From assembly GCA_013176395.1 (NCBI GenBank), contig JABMLP010000028.1, positions 463,281-527,280 of the forward strand: DNA of 64,000 nt, given 5' to 3'. The position numbers and the translations under genes were made by a program. The notes under the pieces were generated by a model. The model saw only the letters and a list, made by a program, of their open reading frames with translations, was not told the origin of the DNA and ran no database searches. Positions 53,539 through 64,000 of the stretch are shown here, in pieces (the stretch's first letter is position 1; each line of letters begins with the position of its first letter). This stretch comes from Venturia oleaginea. Lineage: Eukaryota > Ascomycota > Dothideomycetes > Venturiales > Venturiaceae.

Positions 53539-54519
53539 TTATTCCCACTCGGTGCCTTTTAACCTCTGCATCAAGTATTCCACCTCGACTTCTTTCGTGA
53601 GAGGAATGACGTAGTCCTTGTACATGGCCACAACGGCATCCACGTTGATCTTGCTATGTTCGTCGCTGCCCTTCTCTGGATCTGTGCCGTAGGTCTTCGC
53701 CTTCAAGCGCAGTCGCTCGAGCACCTTCTTCTCAACCTTTGCGTCAGTGATGGCTTCATCAATGCCTTTGCGATCCTCCTCTTTGATGAGCTTTACGAAT
53801 CGTTCTGTCTCGGATCTGAATTTCGATTCGGCCACGAACTTGCCGTAGTGTATGCGTCTTGAGAGAGCCTGCAAACACGAAACGTCACACGTCGCCGAAC
53901 TGCCATAGTTCTCCTGCTCCTCACCACGATCGCCCTCGGCACCGGTTTGCCGACAAGCTGCCGGCAAGATTTTATGAATGTAGGCGTCTTTCAATTGTGT
54001 ATTTACGTTGACATCGTTGTCGTGGAGCTTTGCCGGATATTTGAGAGGCTTGAGGATTGGCTTCTGGATTACAGATGGGAAGAAGGGGTATTCGTCAGGC
54101 GAGTCATAGCGTCGGACATAGGAATGGATTCGCTCTGTCTCGCGTAGAATGTAGTCGAGCAGTGAAAGATCCGAAGAACTTGAGGCGGCGGAGGTGGAAG
54201 TTGTTGACGGTATCGGCAACAGGTTTGGCTGGTAGATTGTGGGGTTGAGCGGAAACTGCACTCGCTCGATGAGGTGAAAGGTGATTGTGTCTTCAAGGCG
54301 GCTGCAAGATGAGCGTCAGTGTTGCATATGCATCTCATAAGAAAGAAAGGGAGATGGCTGGTCTTTGATTAAAAAGCTGCTAGACAAACGAAGAAGATAT
54401 TGAGTCGCATGGAGGGGTGAAGGGTGGGGGAAATATATGTCTGCTTACATCAATTGGAAGCGAATATTGGAAAGATCCAGAGCTTTGCCTTGATCTTGGA
54501 GGTCTACAGTCGAGTCCAT
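53539..54519 (-). CDS. ARO7: Chorismate mutase
   Basis: Converts chorismate to prephenate, the first step towards phenylalanine and tyrosine. Exons are 54519-54449 (MDSTVDLQDQGKALDLSN...) and 54301-53539, giving 277 aa; the 147-nt intron has GT/AG ends and keeps frame. The all-helical AroQ eukaryotic type is clear: RLEDTITFHLIERVQF, the segment RRYDSPDEYPFFP, the CLQALSRRIHYGKFVAESKF helix and the C-terminal VIPLTKEVEVEYLMQRL. Catalytic Arg, Lys and Glu positions of the yeast enzyme are retained in these blocks. Length matches the family. Yeast Aro7 is activated by Trp and inhibited by Tyr; that regulation is plausible here but not shown by the sequence. It lies head to head with the Mdv1-like gene, 300 bp apart. 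Confidence 0.95.
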
Positions 54520-54819
54520 TTCGTATCGTTGTATCGTACAGTTTGTTGTCGTTTGGTATTGCAGAGTTCCTGTCAGACTGAATGTTTACAACCAGGGTGG
54601 CTTGTGGAGATGATCTTTTATCGTCATCGCTCTCAAGCACCACCAAGACCTGGAAGGCACACCCACGCGACAATTGACTGAGACACACGAACAATACGAA
54701 AACCGATGTAATTACGACGAATACCGATGACACCAATGATATAAAGCCCATAGGAGGGATCTCCTCTTCCTGCGCTCCCTCCAATACACCCACACCGCCG
54801 TCTTCTCTCCGTCCAGGCC
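54520..54819. promoter_or_regulatory. Divergent promoter region, ARO7 / MDV1-like
   Basis: A 300-bp gap between two divergent start codons (54519 and 54820) must hold both promoters. No specific binding motif was identified with confidence. Confidence 0.45.
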
Positions 54820-56938
54820 ATGTCGTCTTCACAACACCCACCAGGCCCATCGGGCGAAGAGTCAATACTCCCAGTACATGTCTGCTCCATGAAATGCACC
54901 AGCGGCTCCCTCAACTAACACTCCAGCAGACTCGCCAGCTTGAAGCCTTCGGCCGCAAAGTCACCGCCACAGCTTCCCACCTCATCGGACCTCTCGACTC
55001 TACAGGCGTCAATGTACACTATCAAAATGCCCTTGGTGAGCTCCATCGCGAGCTGCGGCGGCCAATGGTCCAACGTTCGATATTCAATTTCGCCAGAAAC
55101 TCGCCGAGAGAGCTTGTTCGCACTCTCTCCACGAACGAAATACAGCACAGAACGTTGGCGCATCTGCCCGATGAGCTGCTAGCAAATATCCCGGAGCCAC
55201 GAAGCAGCTACTCGCTGTTTCAAGGATTTCAAGCTACCCAGCCCGAAGAAGAGGTGGCCAAGAAGAAGAAACATGGACGACGCGCTTCGAGAGGGAGGAA
55301 GTTGCTCGCCGAAGACGAGCGGAAGTTGCAAAATGGCGTTGGCCCGCCCCAACTAAACGATCTGAAGAATGAAAAACTTTCATTGGCGCATCGACTGGAA
55401 ATGATGGGCATACGGAAGAATATGTGCAGTTCCGAAATCCGGGAGATTGACACGAAGATTTCAAATTTAAACACAATGCGCAAGATTGTGCTGGATCGAC
55501 TGGGCTCATTGGAACAGGAAGAATTGGATCTGGAACAAGAATTATTGAATGTAGACAATCGGTTAGAGGATTTACAGGAAGAACTGGAGGATGCAGCAGC
55601 TCTGGCAAAAGCAAGCCCAGCACAGACCGAATCTGAAGATGGTTCCGTGGCCAGTGGCTTCATGTCGGAATCTATCTACGAAAAACTACCTTCGCCAAAG
55701 ACGAAACGGAAGAAGCTCAGTCGACGGACGACCATGCCTATTTTACACGAACACATGGATCCAGGAAGCAGGATAAGAGAGTTCCAAGCTCACACGGATA
55801 TGATCACGGCTATGGATTTCGACTATCCATTTGGAATGATGGTCACGGCAGCCTTGGACGATACTGTAAGAGTTTGGGACTTGAATGCGGGCAGATGTAT
55901 GGGAATGTTGGATGGTCATCTTTCGTCCGTGCGATGTTTGCAGGTAGAAGAAGAGATCGTGGCAACTGGATCAATGGACGCGTCAATTCGACTTTGGGAT
56001 CTTTCACGTGCACAATACGCACCGCAAGATCATGGATCGAAGATCAACAAGCAGACAGATGATGAAGACGCGGAGGAAGATGACGACGGACTGACATTCC
56101 AGAACGAAGGCGACGAACCACCACCGCCTCATCCGAACTCGATGGCAGATTGTCCGCTCTTCACATTACAAGCCCACGTAGCAGAAGTTACAGCTCTCCA
56201 CTTCAGGGGAAACACCCTCGTGTCCGGCTCCGCAGACAAAACATTGAGACAATGGGATCTCGAAAAAGGTCGCTGTGTGCAAACTCTCGATGTGCTTTGG
56301 GCAGCCGCACAGGCCTCAGCCACATCAGGCATTCCTTCATCAGCAGCTACCACTGGCGGAAGAGGCCCAAGAGATGCGAGTGCCGACTTTGTTGGAGCAC
56401 TGCAATGCTTTGATGCTGCGCTAGCTTGTGGTACTGCGGATGGTATGGTTCGACTATGGGATTTAAGAAGTGGACAGGTTCATCGAAGTCTTGTTGGACA
56501 CACGGGGCCGGTCACTTGTTTGCAGTTCGATGACATGCATCTGGTCACGGGAAGTCTGGACAGGAGTATTCGGGTATGTTCTTCCCCGTTCCTTTAGCTG
56601 CGATGCTCTGAGAAACTAAATTGACGCAACAGATTTGGGATCTACGGACCGGCGCCATTCACGACGCTTTCGCTTATGACGCCCCGATCACAAGTTTGCA
56701 ATTCGATATGAGACGGATTGTCGCTGCGGCGGGTGAACCTGTTGTCAAGGTTTATGATAAAGCTGATGGGCGCCATTGGAATGTTGGGTCTGGTGCTGGG
56801 AGTGGTGAGAATGGCGACCCGGTTGTTTGGGAAGATGAGTTTCATCAGAAGCTTTCTGTTGTAGAGAGGGTGAGGGTTAAGGATGGGTTCTTGGTTGAGG
56901 GACGAAGGGATGGGACTGTTGGGCTGTGGTCGTGTTAG
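54820..56938 (+). CDS. MDV1: Mdv1/Caf4-like WD40 mitochondrial fission adaptor
   Basis: An adaptor that links Fis1 on the outer mitochondrial membrane to the dynamin Dnm1 during fission. Exons are 54820-54873, 54927-56573 and 56633-56938 (668 aa); introns of 53 and 59 nt have GT/AG ends and keep frame, the first with a CTAAC branch point. The N-terminal region ([20 protein letters not shown]) resembles the Fis1-binding part of filamentous-fungus homologues. A coiled coil with many Leu, Glu and Gln follows at about residues 170-240, then seven WD40 repeats from about 285 ([14 protein letters not shown] ... VRVWDL) to the end, with an acidic insertion after the second. The start at 54820 is preferred over 54894 because the spliced form gives a complete exon. 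Confidence 0.92.
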
Positions 56939-57480
56939 AAAGTCTGCGACTGAGGCTTGAGTGGTGAGTGTCATTGTATATATTCCATCTTGGTTCATTG
57001 GGTTATCATGATCGTATGGGAACGAGACATGGTCGAATCAGCTTGATGTCTTTATCTTCGGATTGCATTGCTTGCATGTAGATGCTAACTTGGAGACCGT
57101 AGTATCCCTCATCCTTTAACGTCGAATGAATCTCTCTTGATTTTACCGGACCTGCCGGTTCATCAGACCTGGCCATGGAATCTTGTTTGTGTCTCATTCA
57201 TCACCGATTGAGCATCGATATCGATACGGTATTCCCTCGTTAAGGGCATATCTTAGGACCGACCTGGTCCAATAAATAGATCGGTATTCTATCTTTAACA
57301 TGAACGAGGTGGGTAACATTTGCTTTTCGACCCTCTTTTAGCCTGATAAGGTATAACTCATCGATCCTATTAGATAATATATAGGAGTAAACGAGATAAA
57401 AAGAAAATCTTTTGAAAAAATATACCTTTCTAATGCGATGTTAGTGAAGACTGGTTTTAAGATTAAAGTTGAGGTAAAAC
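56939..57480. other. Intergenic, start of subtelomeric zone
   Basis: No gene is seen; sequence becomes AT-rich. Confidence 0.4.
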
Positions 57481-58034
57481 TGTTACGGATACTGCCACGC
57501 GGACAGGTATCCAATTGTATTCGGTCGTATTTGATTGCATTCATGTGCATTCAGATCTTTACTATTCTGTTTCCTTATGATTGGATAAAGGTTGCACAAG
57601 GATCCTAGAAATCACGTGATTGCTCAATACCCGGCGAGGTGAGTGTTCGATCACCTCGAGGTTGAGTGAGGAAAACAGCACACACAGCGAGAACTCAATT
57701 CTTGGAATTTACAGAAGTATCATCTAAAGATCATCAAAACACATCTGCCAGTGGCCGCTCCGGCCTCTAGAGGCCATCGCGCGTCCCTCAGCATCGAGGA
57801 GGTATCTTTAGAGTCGCCGTCGCGGCCACTGCAGAGCAAGCACACGAATACACGAGCAAGCTACACGAACGATGGGTCCACCAAAGACAACAGCAACCAT
57901 CTAGTCACTATCTCCCGGCTAGTTCATCACCCCAGATGACACTGCAACGCCCCGAGTCGACGAGTCACCGCTAGAACGGCAATACCTTCAACACAACTCA
58001 AACACCAGACGCCCGGTGTGCAACAATCGGCACC
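57481..58034 (+). repeat. LTR-like start and gag-like fragment of a decayed retrotransposon
   Basis: TGTTACGGATACTG at 57481 is shared with 29414-29427 and resembles fungal gypsy LTR starts. Further on, an ATG-less frame (57751-57939) reads like the polar N-terminus of a retroelement gag. There is no downstream pol. The motif ACAGCGAGAACT at about 57687 recurs at about 59305, ahead of the LINE-type ORF1. The identification is tentative. Confidence 0.3.
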
Positions 58035-58780
58035 ACACACCACTGCAACGACTAGACAACCTCTCCCAACGTCTTGGCAAACCGTCCTGCTATAAGCTGT
58101 TGCCCAGAGCCTTGAGCCTCTCCCCAAACTGTTGCGTCCCAGTTATGGCATTGGTAAGAGTAGGTGCGCGACACAGTAAGTAGTAAGGACGCATAGAAGG
58201 AGCCTATTGGCGGCAAATCCCCTCCCTGTAAGCTAGCAGACGTAGCCTTGAGCCTCTCTCCAGACTGTTGCGTCCCAGTTATGGCATTGGCAAGAGTAGG
58301 AGCGCGATATAGCAAGTAGGGAGAGCGACTAGCAGCAGATAGGCTCCGACTATAAGACGACAGGTCTACAACACAATCGGTGCGACACGATACGGCAGCT
58401 GCTAGAGAACCTCATCTACTATCGTCTCCGCAAACCGTCCTGCTGCAAGCTGATGTCCAGAGCCTTGAGCAACTCCCCAAACTGTTGCGTCCCAGTTATG
58501 GCATTGGCAAGAGTAGGTGCGCGACACAGTAAGCAGTAAGGACGCATAGAAGGAGCTTATTGGCGGCAAATTCCCTTTCTGCAAGCCAGCAGACGTAGCC
58601 TTGAGCCTCTTCCCAGACTGTTGCGTCCCAGTTATGGCATTGGCAAGAGTAGGAGCGCGATATGGCAAGTAGGGAGAGCGACTAGCAGCAGGTAGGCTCC
58701 GACTATAAGACGGCAGGTCTATAGCACGATCGGTGCCATACAATACGGCAGCCACCAGGTAGCCTCGTCTACGGGCATAC
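58035..58780. repeat. Subtelomeric tandem repeat, 353-bp period
   Basis: Two copies start at 58082 and 58435 (CCGTCCTGCT...). Each copy itself contains two related sub-repeats sharing ACTGTTGCGTCCCAGTTATG. The minus strand is open through both copies and encodes matching peptides, which may be accidental or the remains of a repetitive protein. Confidence 0.85.
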
Positions 58781-59415
58781 CCGGAGTATCACACTCAAGC
58801 AGCGAAATCCCGACTACGATGGTTACTATTGTCTCCAGCATTACACAACCAAGTACACTGCCGCATAGGAATCTGGTGCAAGGCAACAATCACAAGCGGA
58901 AACACATTTCGAGAACAGACAAGCCTTGAGGGATAAGGCAAAACAGACAGACGAAGCTGAGTACTGGAGGGAGACTGTAGGTAAAAGGTTAGCGAAACAC
59001 GAGGTATTGCCTCTTGGGATCTATATAGCACAGATATACTAGCAGAATAACCAGTATCGACAAGAGCCAGTGGGCATTTGGAAATACTGATTTAGGGAAA
59101 AGAGGGAGGACGGAAGGGACAGCTGGTTTTGTTTTAGTGAATGAGGCGAAGTGGGGCGTGGTAGATTTTATGATTTATCACGTGTCGGCTGTCTGGTGAA
59201 GTCCTCCTGACCGGACATAGCTGCGTGATTGAGTGTCACGGGGCGGGTTCGGGTATCAGGAGGAAGGAGCAGCAGCAGGAACAGAGGAAAAAAACACCAC
59301 AACAGCGAGAACTGAGATCTTTGAAACTGAATAATTATAACGCAAATACACATCGCCTCAAGAGGGCTCAGGTTGTTCTAGGCTCAACGCGTCGCCCAGC
59401 GCGTAGAAACGAGAG
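58781..59415. other. Spacer between tandem repeat and LINE-type ORF
   Basis: No gene assigned. The right part (about 59220-59415) may be the 5' UTR of the following retroelement ORF. Confidence 0.35.
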
Positions 59416-60066
59416 ATGACAATACCGTGGCCTCAAGAGGTGGTCTGGCCGACCGGACTTCATGAGCACGCTACACAAATCACAAGGCACCTTCGAAACG
59501 CATTACTCTACCTCGAAAGCGGACAGGCTCTACCTGTACCCCCAGACCAAGTAAAGGCAATTATCACGACGATGCTGCCCTTGATTGCAAAGGCCCAAAG
59601 GACCCCCGATATGACAACCGTCCACGATCAACTACGCATTATACACACTGAGATGACTCAAGACACAAAGGAAACGGCGAAGGAGATAGCTGGGATAAAG
59701 GGAGAACTTAAAGCTCTGAGAACAGACACACAGAAGAACATCACTATTGGTGAGGAAGCGAAAACGGCAGCGAAAGAGGCAACAGAGGTGGGCAAGATCG
59801 TTGCAGGAATAGCGAGTGATATCAAGAACAAAGGGACACAATTCCAAACAGGCATGCCAATGAGCTATGCTGCTGCCGCTACCCGAGGAGGGTTAGCTAC
59901 AAGCACACATAGCATACAAACCCAAAGTGTCAAGACTCCCGCGACGGTCCGACGTGAGATTATCAGGAACGCACAAACGATCCAGAGCCTGCGCGCAATG
60001 AATCCACGCAATTTAAAAGCCCACGTTGACCGAGCCATTTCCCAAAGTCAAAACGTGTTACGCTGA
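59416..60066 (+). pseudogene. Orphan ORF1 of a LINE (Tad1-like) retrotransposon, 216 aa
   Basis: Starts at an ATG (59416) with no internal stop and ends at 60064. It has a charged helical, coiled-coil-like region (about residues 70-140, Glu/Lys/Thr-rich) and then MSYAAAATRGG followed by a basic segment, the usual order in ORF1 proteins of fungal Tad1-type non-LTR elements. Those proteins normally continue with several hundred residues and zinc knuckles; here it stops early, and no endonuclease or reverse transcriptase follows. LINE copies usually lose their 5' end, so this 3'-truncated form is unusual. Family recognition is from composition and the SYAAA-type motif only. Confidence 0.5.
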
Positions 60067-60552
60067 ACGAGCAAAACAGACTTATTCGGAAGTAGATTCA
60101 ACACGAACTTAACGATAGGAGCCGATGAACAGAACGAGTGTCACCCTGTGACTTGACTGTATTGACTGCAAAGGTGAAGTACACCGTTGCATCTGCATGC
60201 ATATATATGCATGTGAATGCATTCCTTGGCATCTATCACGTGCACTATGCCTGAGGTATCAAGGACTGGCATGCCACTGTTCAACAACATGAGTATTTAT
60301 GAGATCGAGCGAAATACACAGTTGTTGAGTTGAATAGACATAGAGTTGCATGTTCTCGCCATAAGGGCATTTCAATCAGGTTATGTAGGCCATTCTACAG
60401 TGCAAGTAACAAAGAATGACTGTTTGCAGCAGGGATGCAGCAACCCGGTGTCTTAACAATCCACATCACAATGTCTGATACATGATCTACATTCTTACAG
60501 TATTATCTTTAATCTCTTTGCAAGAGCTTTATTTCTACTAGAGTACTGAGAA
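60067..60552. other. Intergenic, no gene seen
   Basis: AT-rich. It contains an inverted TGCATATATATGCA-type palindrome at about 60196-60212 and the 3' UTR of the gamma-glutamyltransferase gene. Confidence 0.4.
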
Positions 60553-62316
60553 CTAAGCGACTAGTCCAGCGGCATTGTTCATCCTTGTCTCCCCCGCTGC
60601 CTCAAACGTTCCATTGGCCAGCCTTCTCACAACACTCAAATCCGTCGCTTCGATAGCAACGCGGGTGATGTTGTGTCCTTTTGCTTGCATTGCAGCCACC
60701 GTCGTATTATCGTGGCTGAGCTCCATCTCTAGCACATTTGGTAATAACTGGTTATGCCACCTCGGCGCCTCAACAGCCTCCAAACTCGTCATATTCTTAT
60801 CGAGAACATTCCATAAACTCTGCAATACTGAAGTGATTATTCGAGATCCGCCGGCGGCACCAGTTGCAAAGTAGAATTGACCGGTGGAGAGGCATTCGAC
60901 GATTGTGGGGGAGATGGAGGATAAGGGGCGTTTCCCGGGTCGGACAAAATTATCTGGTGATGCGACATAGCCGAATGCGTTTGTGGTTCCGGGGATGGAG
61001 AAATCGTTCATTTCGTTGTTCATGATTACTCCCGTGGACGGAACGATAACTTGAGAGCCGAAGAGGGTGTTCACGGTTGTTGTTAGAGCGATTACCATGC
61101 CGGAAGCATCGGCAACTGTAATGGCGGAGGTTCCATGATCGGTGAGCACGACGTAACCGTTCGGGTTGTAGTGGGAGACGTTTTGGGTATGGGTTTCTGA
61201 TATTAGGCTTCGTGTCTTTGCGGCTGTTGTCGCATTGATGATTTCGTTTTGGTAGATGTCCATGTTTGATACAAAGGCTGGGTCACCGAGAAGTGTTCGC
61301 TTAGATAATTATTAGTCTTTCGCTTACGAACAGATTGATCCGAAGGATGGACTCACCTGTCCGTACGCAAATCGGGTCGCCTCAATAATGCGATGTGTGC
61401 TAGCAGCCATCTGCGATGAATCTCCCATGCCTGAATATCCTTCAACCGCTTTCATCGCACTCAGCACGACTTCTCCACCAGAAGGAGCGCTGCCAGCTGT
61501 GATCTTGTAGTTACGATAGTCAATGGAAACCGGGGGCTTGCTCGTAATCACAGAGTAACCAGCTAGATCCTCCAAGGTCATAATGCCCTTCGAAGCATTG
61601 GCATTCTGGACAGCCTCAACGGTGGCCTCCGCAATGGGACCACTGTAGAAAGCATCGGCTCCTTCAGCTGCAATGGTTTGAAGAGTTGCTGCATATCTCT
61701 TTCGAGTGAGCGTGTCGCCAATTCCGAGGAGTGTTCCGTTTGGCGCAAAGTCGATAGACCAGTTAGGATCTGCAGTCAAGAAGCTAGCACTCCCAAAGAA
61801 CTCGGGTGTCGTTGAAGCGAAGTAATGAACCGTGTCCGCTGTCACCGTGAACCCATTGTATGCCAGATCAATAGCCGGCTTCATGACAGTCGACCAAGGA
61901 AGCTTTCCATACTTCCGATGCAAATGTTCCGTGCCTCGAAGCTCACCCGGCACTCCACTTGCGAGTCCTCCATACAATGAAGCTGCCGAGTTGTTGTTAT
62001 ACATGTTCGTGAATCCTGCGGCCGGCATGGTCTCCCGGAAGTCGACGAATTCGTATGAGCCATTGGGACCGCGTACGAGCATGAAGCCTCCTCCACCAAT
62101 CCCAGAGTGATACGGTGCGACCACTCCCACGCAAAAGACGGTCCCGATGAGTGCGTCTGCTGCATTGCCTCCAGCTTTGAGTAAGTCAATTCCAATCTGA
62201 CTGCAAACCGAGCTCTCAGACGATACAGCACCCAGCTTGTTGGACGAAGCTGTCGGCGCTGCTTCAATCGCAGCAGCAGCAAAACATGCCAATACCAAGC
62301 TCTTGAGTCGGCGCAT
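60553..62316 (-). CDS. Gamma-glutamyltransferase, secreted
   Basis: Cleaves or transfers the gamma-glutamyl group of glutathione and related compounds outside the cell or in the vacuole. Exons are 62316-61357 and 61299-60553 (568 aa), with a 57-nt GT/AG intron that keeps frame. A signal peptide (MRRLKSLVLACFAAAAIEAA) precedes the large-subunit region with SGIGGGGFMLV, the substrate-binding FRETMPA and the GxPGELRG loop. The catalytic Thr that starts the small subunit after self-cleavage is in TDHGTSAITV (about residue 377). The C-terminal GAAGGSRIIT motif binds the substrate. Length matches the family. The ATG at 62316 is favoured over the upstream open frame, because it gives the signal peptide. 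It is the last gene before the telomere, about 1.5 kb away. Confidence 0.94.
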
Positions 62317-63803
62317 TATGGATTCTCGTGGCGCGCGATTGGCAATGAGAGTGATTGTTAAGCCAGTCGAACAAAGGGAGCGCAGCAGAAAGAATTTCAA
62401 CCTCAACCCAGAGCTCACATAGCTCCTTCAACACACGCGGTGCACAGTGACCTCATCGCCGTATTCATCCTTGGGACGGGACGCGTCGAGGCATGGCGAT
62501 TCGCAACTGTGGCCCGTCATCGTCGCACGTCACACTCGAAGGAGAAGGTGGTGAAGCAGCCGCGGGCTTCTCGCCGTCCCGCCAGGCACAACATGCATCC
62601 CGAATACTATGTATCTCAGCGTCTTTGCCGTTCAGATGTGGATGTTGATAAAGATCGGGATAGAATGGATGAAAGCAGCCATGTTGTCGATGATAGGACA
62701 GTTGTCCGAGCCCATCCCGGCCGAGGCTACGGCCACCAGCCGTTCGATTATGCAAACTTCAAAGCCCAACTCCTCTCATGGCCAAATTCTATCCAAAATG
62801 ACCAACTGGTTGGGAGGTTGATACCAGTTTCCAACTGAAAATTTGTATGGAGCGCCTTGTTGCCTGAGAAATATTTTGTTAGAAGCCTCCGGTCGCGTAC
62901 AAATCCAACCGGAAACTCATGCTCCCTAGACCGATTTTGCCCAAACTCGAGAATATCGTTTGGAATGTACATGCGCAGTCATTGGCAAAGTTGCATGCAA
63001 AAATTCCTTGTTGTTGTCGCGCAAGTTGAGGGTGAAGTTTTAGAGGAGGCATTAGGGAAAATCAGCGAGGAAGACCAAAACTGCAGCTGGCTACGGTTGT
63101 ACAATAATAAAACCCAGGTCGAGATAAGAATTGAAGCTAGTATTTAGATGCATTTGGATGTAACTAGACTAAATTAAATGTATTTGGATGCATTTGGAGT
63201 TCGTTGCAGTCACGTGAGGAACGAATTCAGGTATGTTCAGCGTGAACGGGAGGGAATCGCGGAGAATATACGCGTGTAAGTGAGAGTCCATATAACAACA
63301 CCAAACGCAGACAACAGTTTATCGATTTTTGGACTTATTAACCCGTGTATTGATGAAATCAACCCAACCCGATCCCAGTTTACAGTCGCATTTTGATCGT
63401 ATGTATTTTGATCCATTTGGATACATTTAGATGCATTTGAATACGTTTAGATGCATTTGGCTGTACCCAGATAACAGTTCATCGAGCTTTTGACCGGATT
63501 ATTAAGACGTGCATTGATGAATCCAACCCCAACCCCAACCCGGTCGCGTACAATTTGGAAAGGGGCCCATGTAATGTCATAGGCGTTGCCCGCAATACGC
63601 CATCCAAGTAGATTAAGAGAAGAAGGCGAGTAGATAGGACGCGTCGCAATAACTCCCGATTTTTTTGGATCCATTAACCATTATTGTGTAGAGTGGTACG
63701 TTCGTTTCGATCATCGTATTTAAAGAAGCATTGGCAACTGTTGAGCAGAGTCGCATATTCGTTCCCATTACGATATCCAGAAGTCCAGATCACACATCAC
63801 AAC
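62317..63803. other. Subtelomeric region with degenerate repeats
   Basis: No gene is seen. Two related segments of about 80 bp lie at 63310-63395 and 63468-63550. Blocks of a 12-base period based on GATGCATTTGGA occur at 63136-63200 and 63411-63460. Confidence 0.6.
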
Positions 63804-64000
63804 CTTAGGGTTAGGGTTAGGGTTAGGGTTAGGGTTAGGGTTAGGGTTAGGGTTAGGGTTAGGGTTAGGGTTAGGGTTAGGGTTAGGGTTAGGGTTAGGG
63901 TTAGGGTTAGGGTTAGGGTTAGGGTTAGGGTTAGGGTTAGGGTTAGGGTTAGGGTTAGGGTTAGGGTTAGGGTTAGGGTTAGGGTTAGGGTTAGGGTTAG
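63804..64000 (+). repeat. Telomere, (TTAGGG)n
   Basis: About 33 perfect TTAGGG units run to the end of the window with the G-rich strand 5' to 3' outward, so this is the physical chromosome end. TTAGGG is the standard repeat of filamentous ascomycetes. Confidence 0.99.

Noticed and set aside
54380..54865. 161-codon minus-strand frame opposite the ARO7/MDV1 promoters
   Set aside because: It overlaps the first exon of ARO7 and the first exon of the Mdv1-like gene, with no domain.

Overview
This is the right-hand end of a chromosome of a filamentous ascomycete (Pezizomycotina). The window closes in an uninterrupted TTAGGG array (63804-64000, G-strand pointing outward). Genes are split by short introns of about 50-60 nt with GTAAGT/GTGAGT donors and CTAAC-like branch points. 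Protein resemblance recalled from memory, without any search, is closest to Leotiomycetes such as the Botrytis/Sclerotinia group; that placement is tentative.

Layout. 1-9.1 kb: one hypothetical ORF and a complete Sec7-domain ARF-GEF of the Gea/GBF1 type. 9.1-29.1 kb: a transposon graveyard. A Fot1/pogo-type DNA transposon (TIR to TIR 9497-23046) contains a Ty1/copia element (10089-21387, TSD GGAGA). That element carries a Ty3/gypsy chromodomain element (10174-16289, TSD AGAGC) inside one of its LTRs. The same pogo element also contains a 394-bp solo repeat of a tyrosine-recombinase retrotransposon. A full-length copy of that retrotransposon lies just to the right (23584-28863), followed by a solo LTR. 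29-40 kb: an ordinary gene block with a small P/Q-rich protein, a secreted GPI-type phospholipase B, a TauD-type dioxygenase, a secretory EF-hand protein and a DHA1-type MFS transporter. 40-44.4 kb: gene-poor, with a second solo LTR cutting a NACHT (NLR) gene remnant and a Tc1/mariner transposon. 44.7-62.3 kb: a type II membrane glycosyltransferase-like protein, a DUF7730-like fragment, an ankyrin remnant, chorismate mutase (ARO7), an Mdv1-type WD40 mitochondrial fission protein and a secreted gamma-glutamyltransferase. 57-60 kb holds subtelomeric tandem repeats and an orphan LINE-type ORF1. 62.3-64 kb: degenerate subtelomeric repeats and the telomere.

The most notable system is the tyrosine-recombinase (Ngaro-like) retrotransposon. 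It has reverse transcriptase/RNase H and tyrosine recombinase ORFs flanked by split direct repeats in the order A1 - ORFs - B1 - A2 - m - B2, whose segment lengths (117, 40, 237 bp) add up exactly to the 394-bp solo copy. It also contains a roughly 200-bp minisatellite built from its own RNase H coding sequence. The two LTR elements show two different non-standard priming signals: a half-tRNA(iMet) type site in copia and a self-priming type site in the gypsy chromovirus. Several elements and remnants carry C-to-T/G-to-A type disabling changes that hint at RIP-like mutation.
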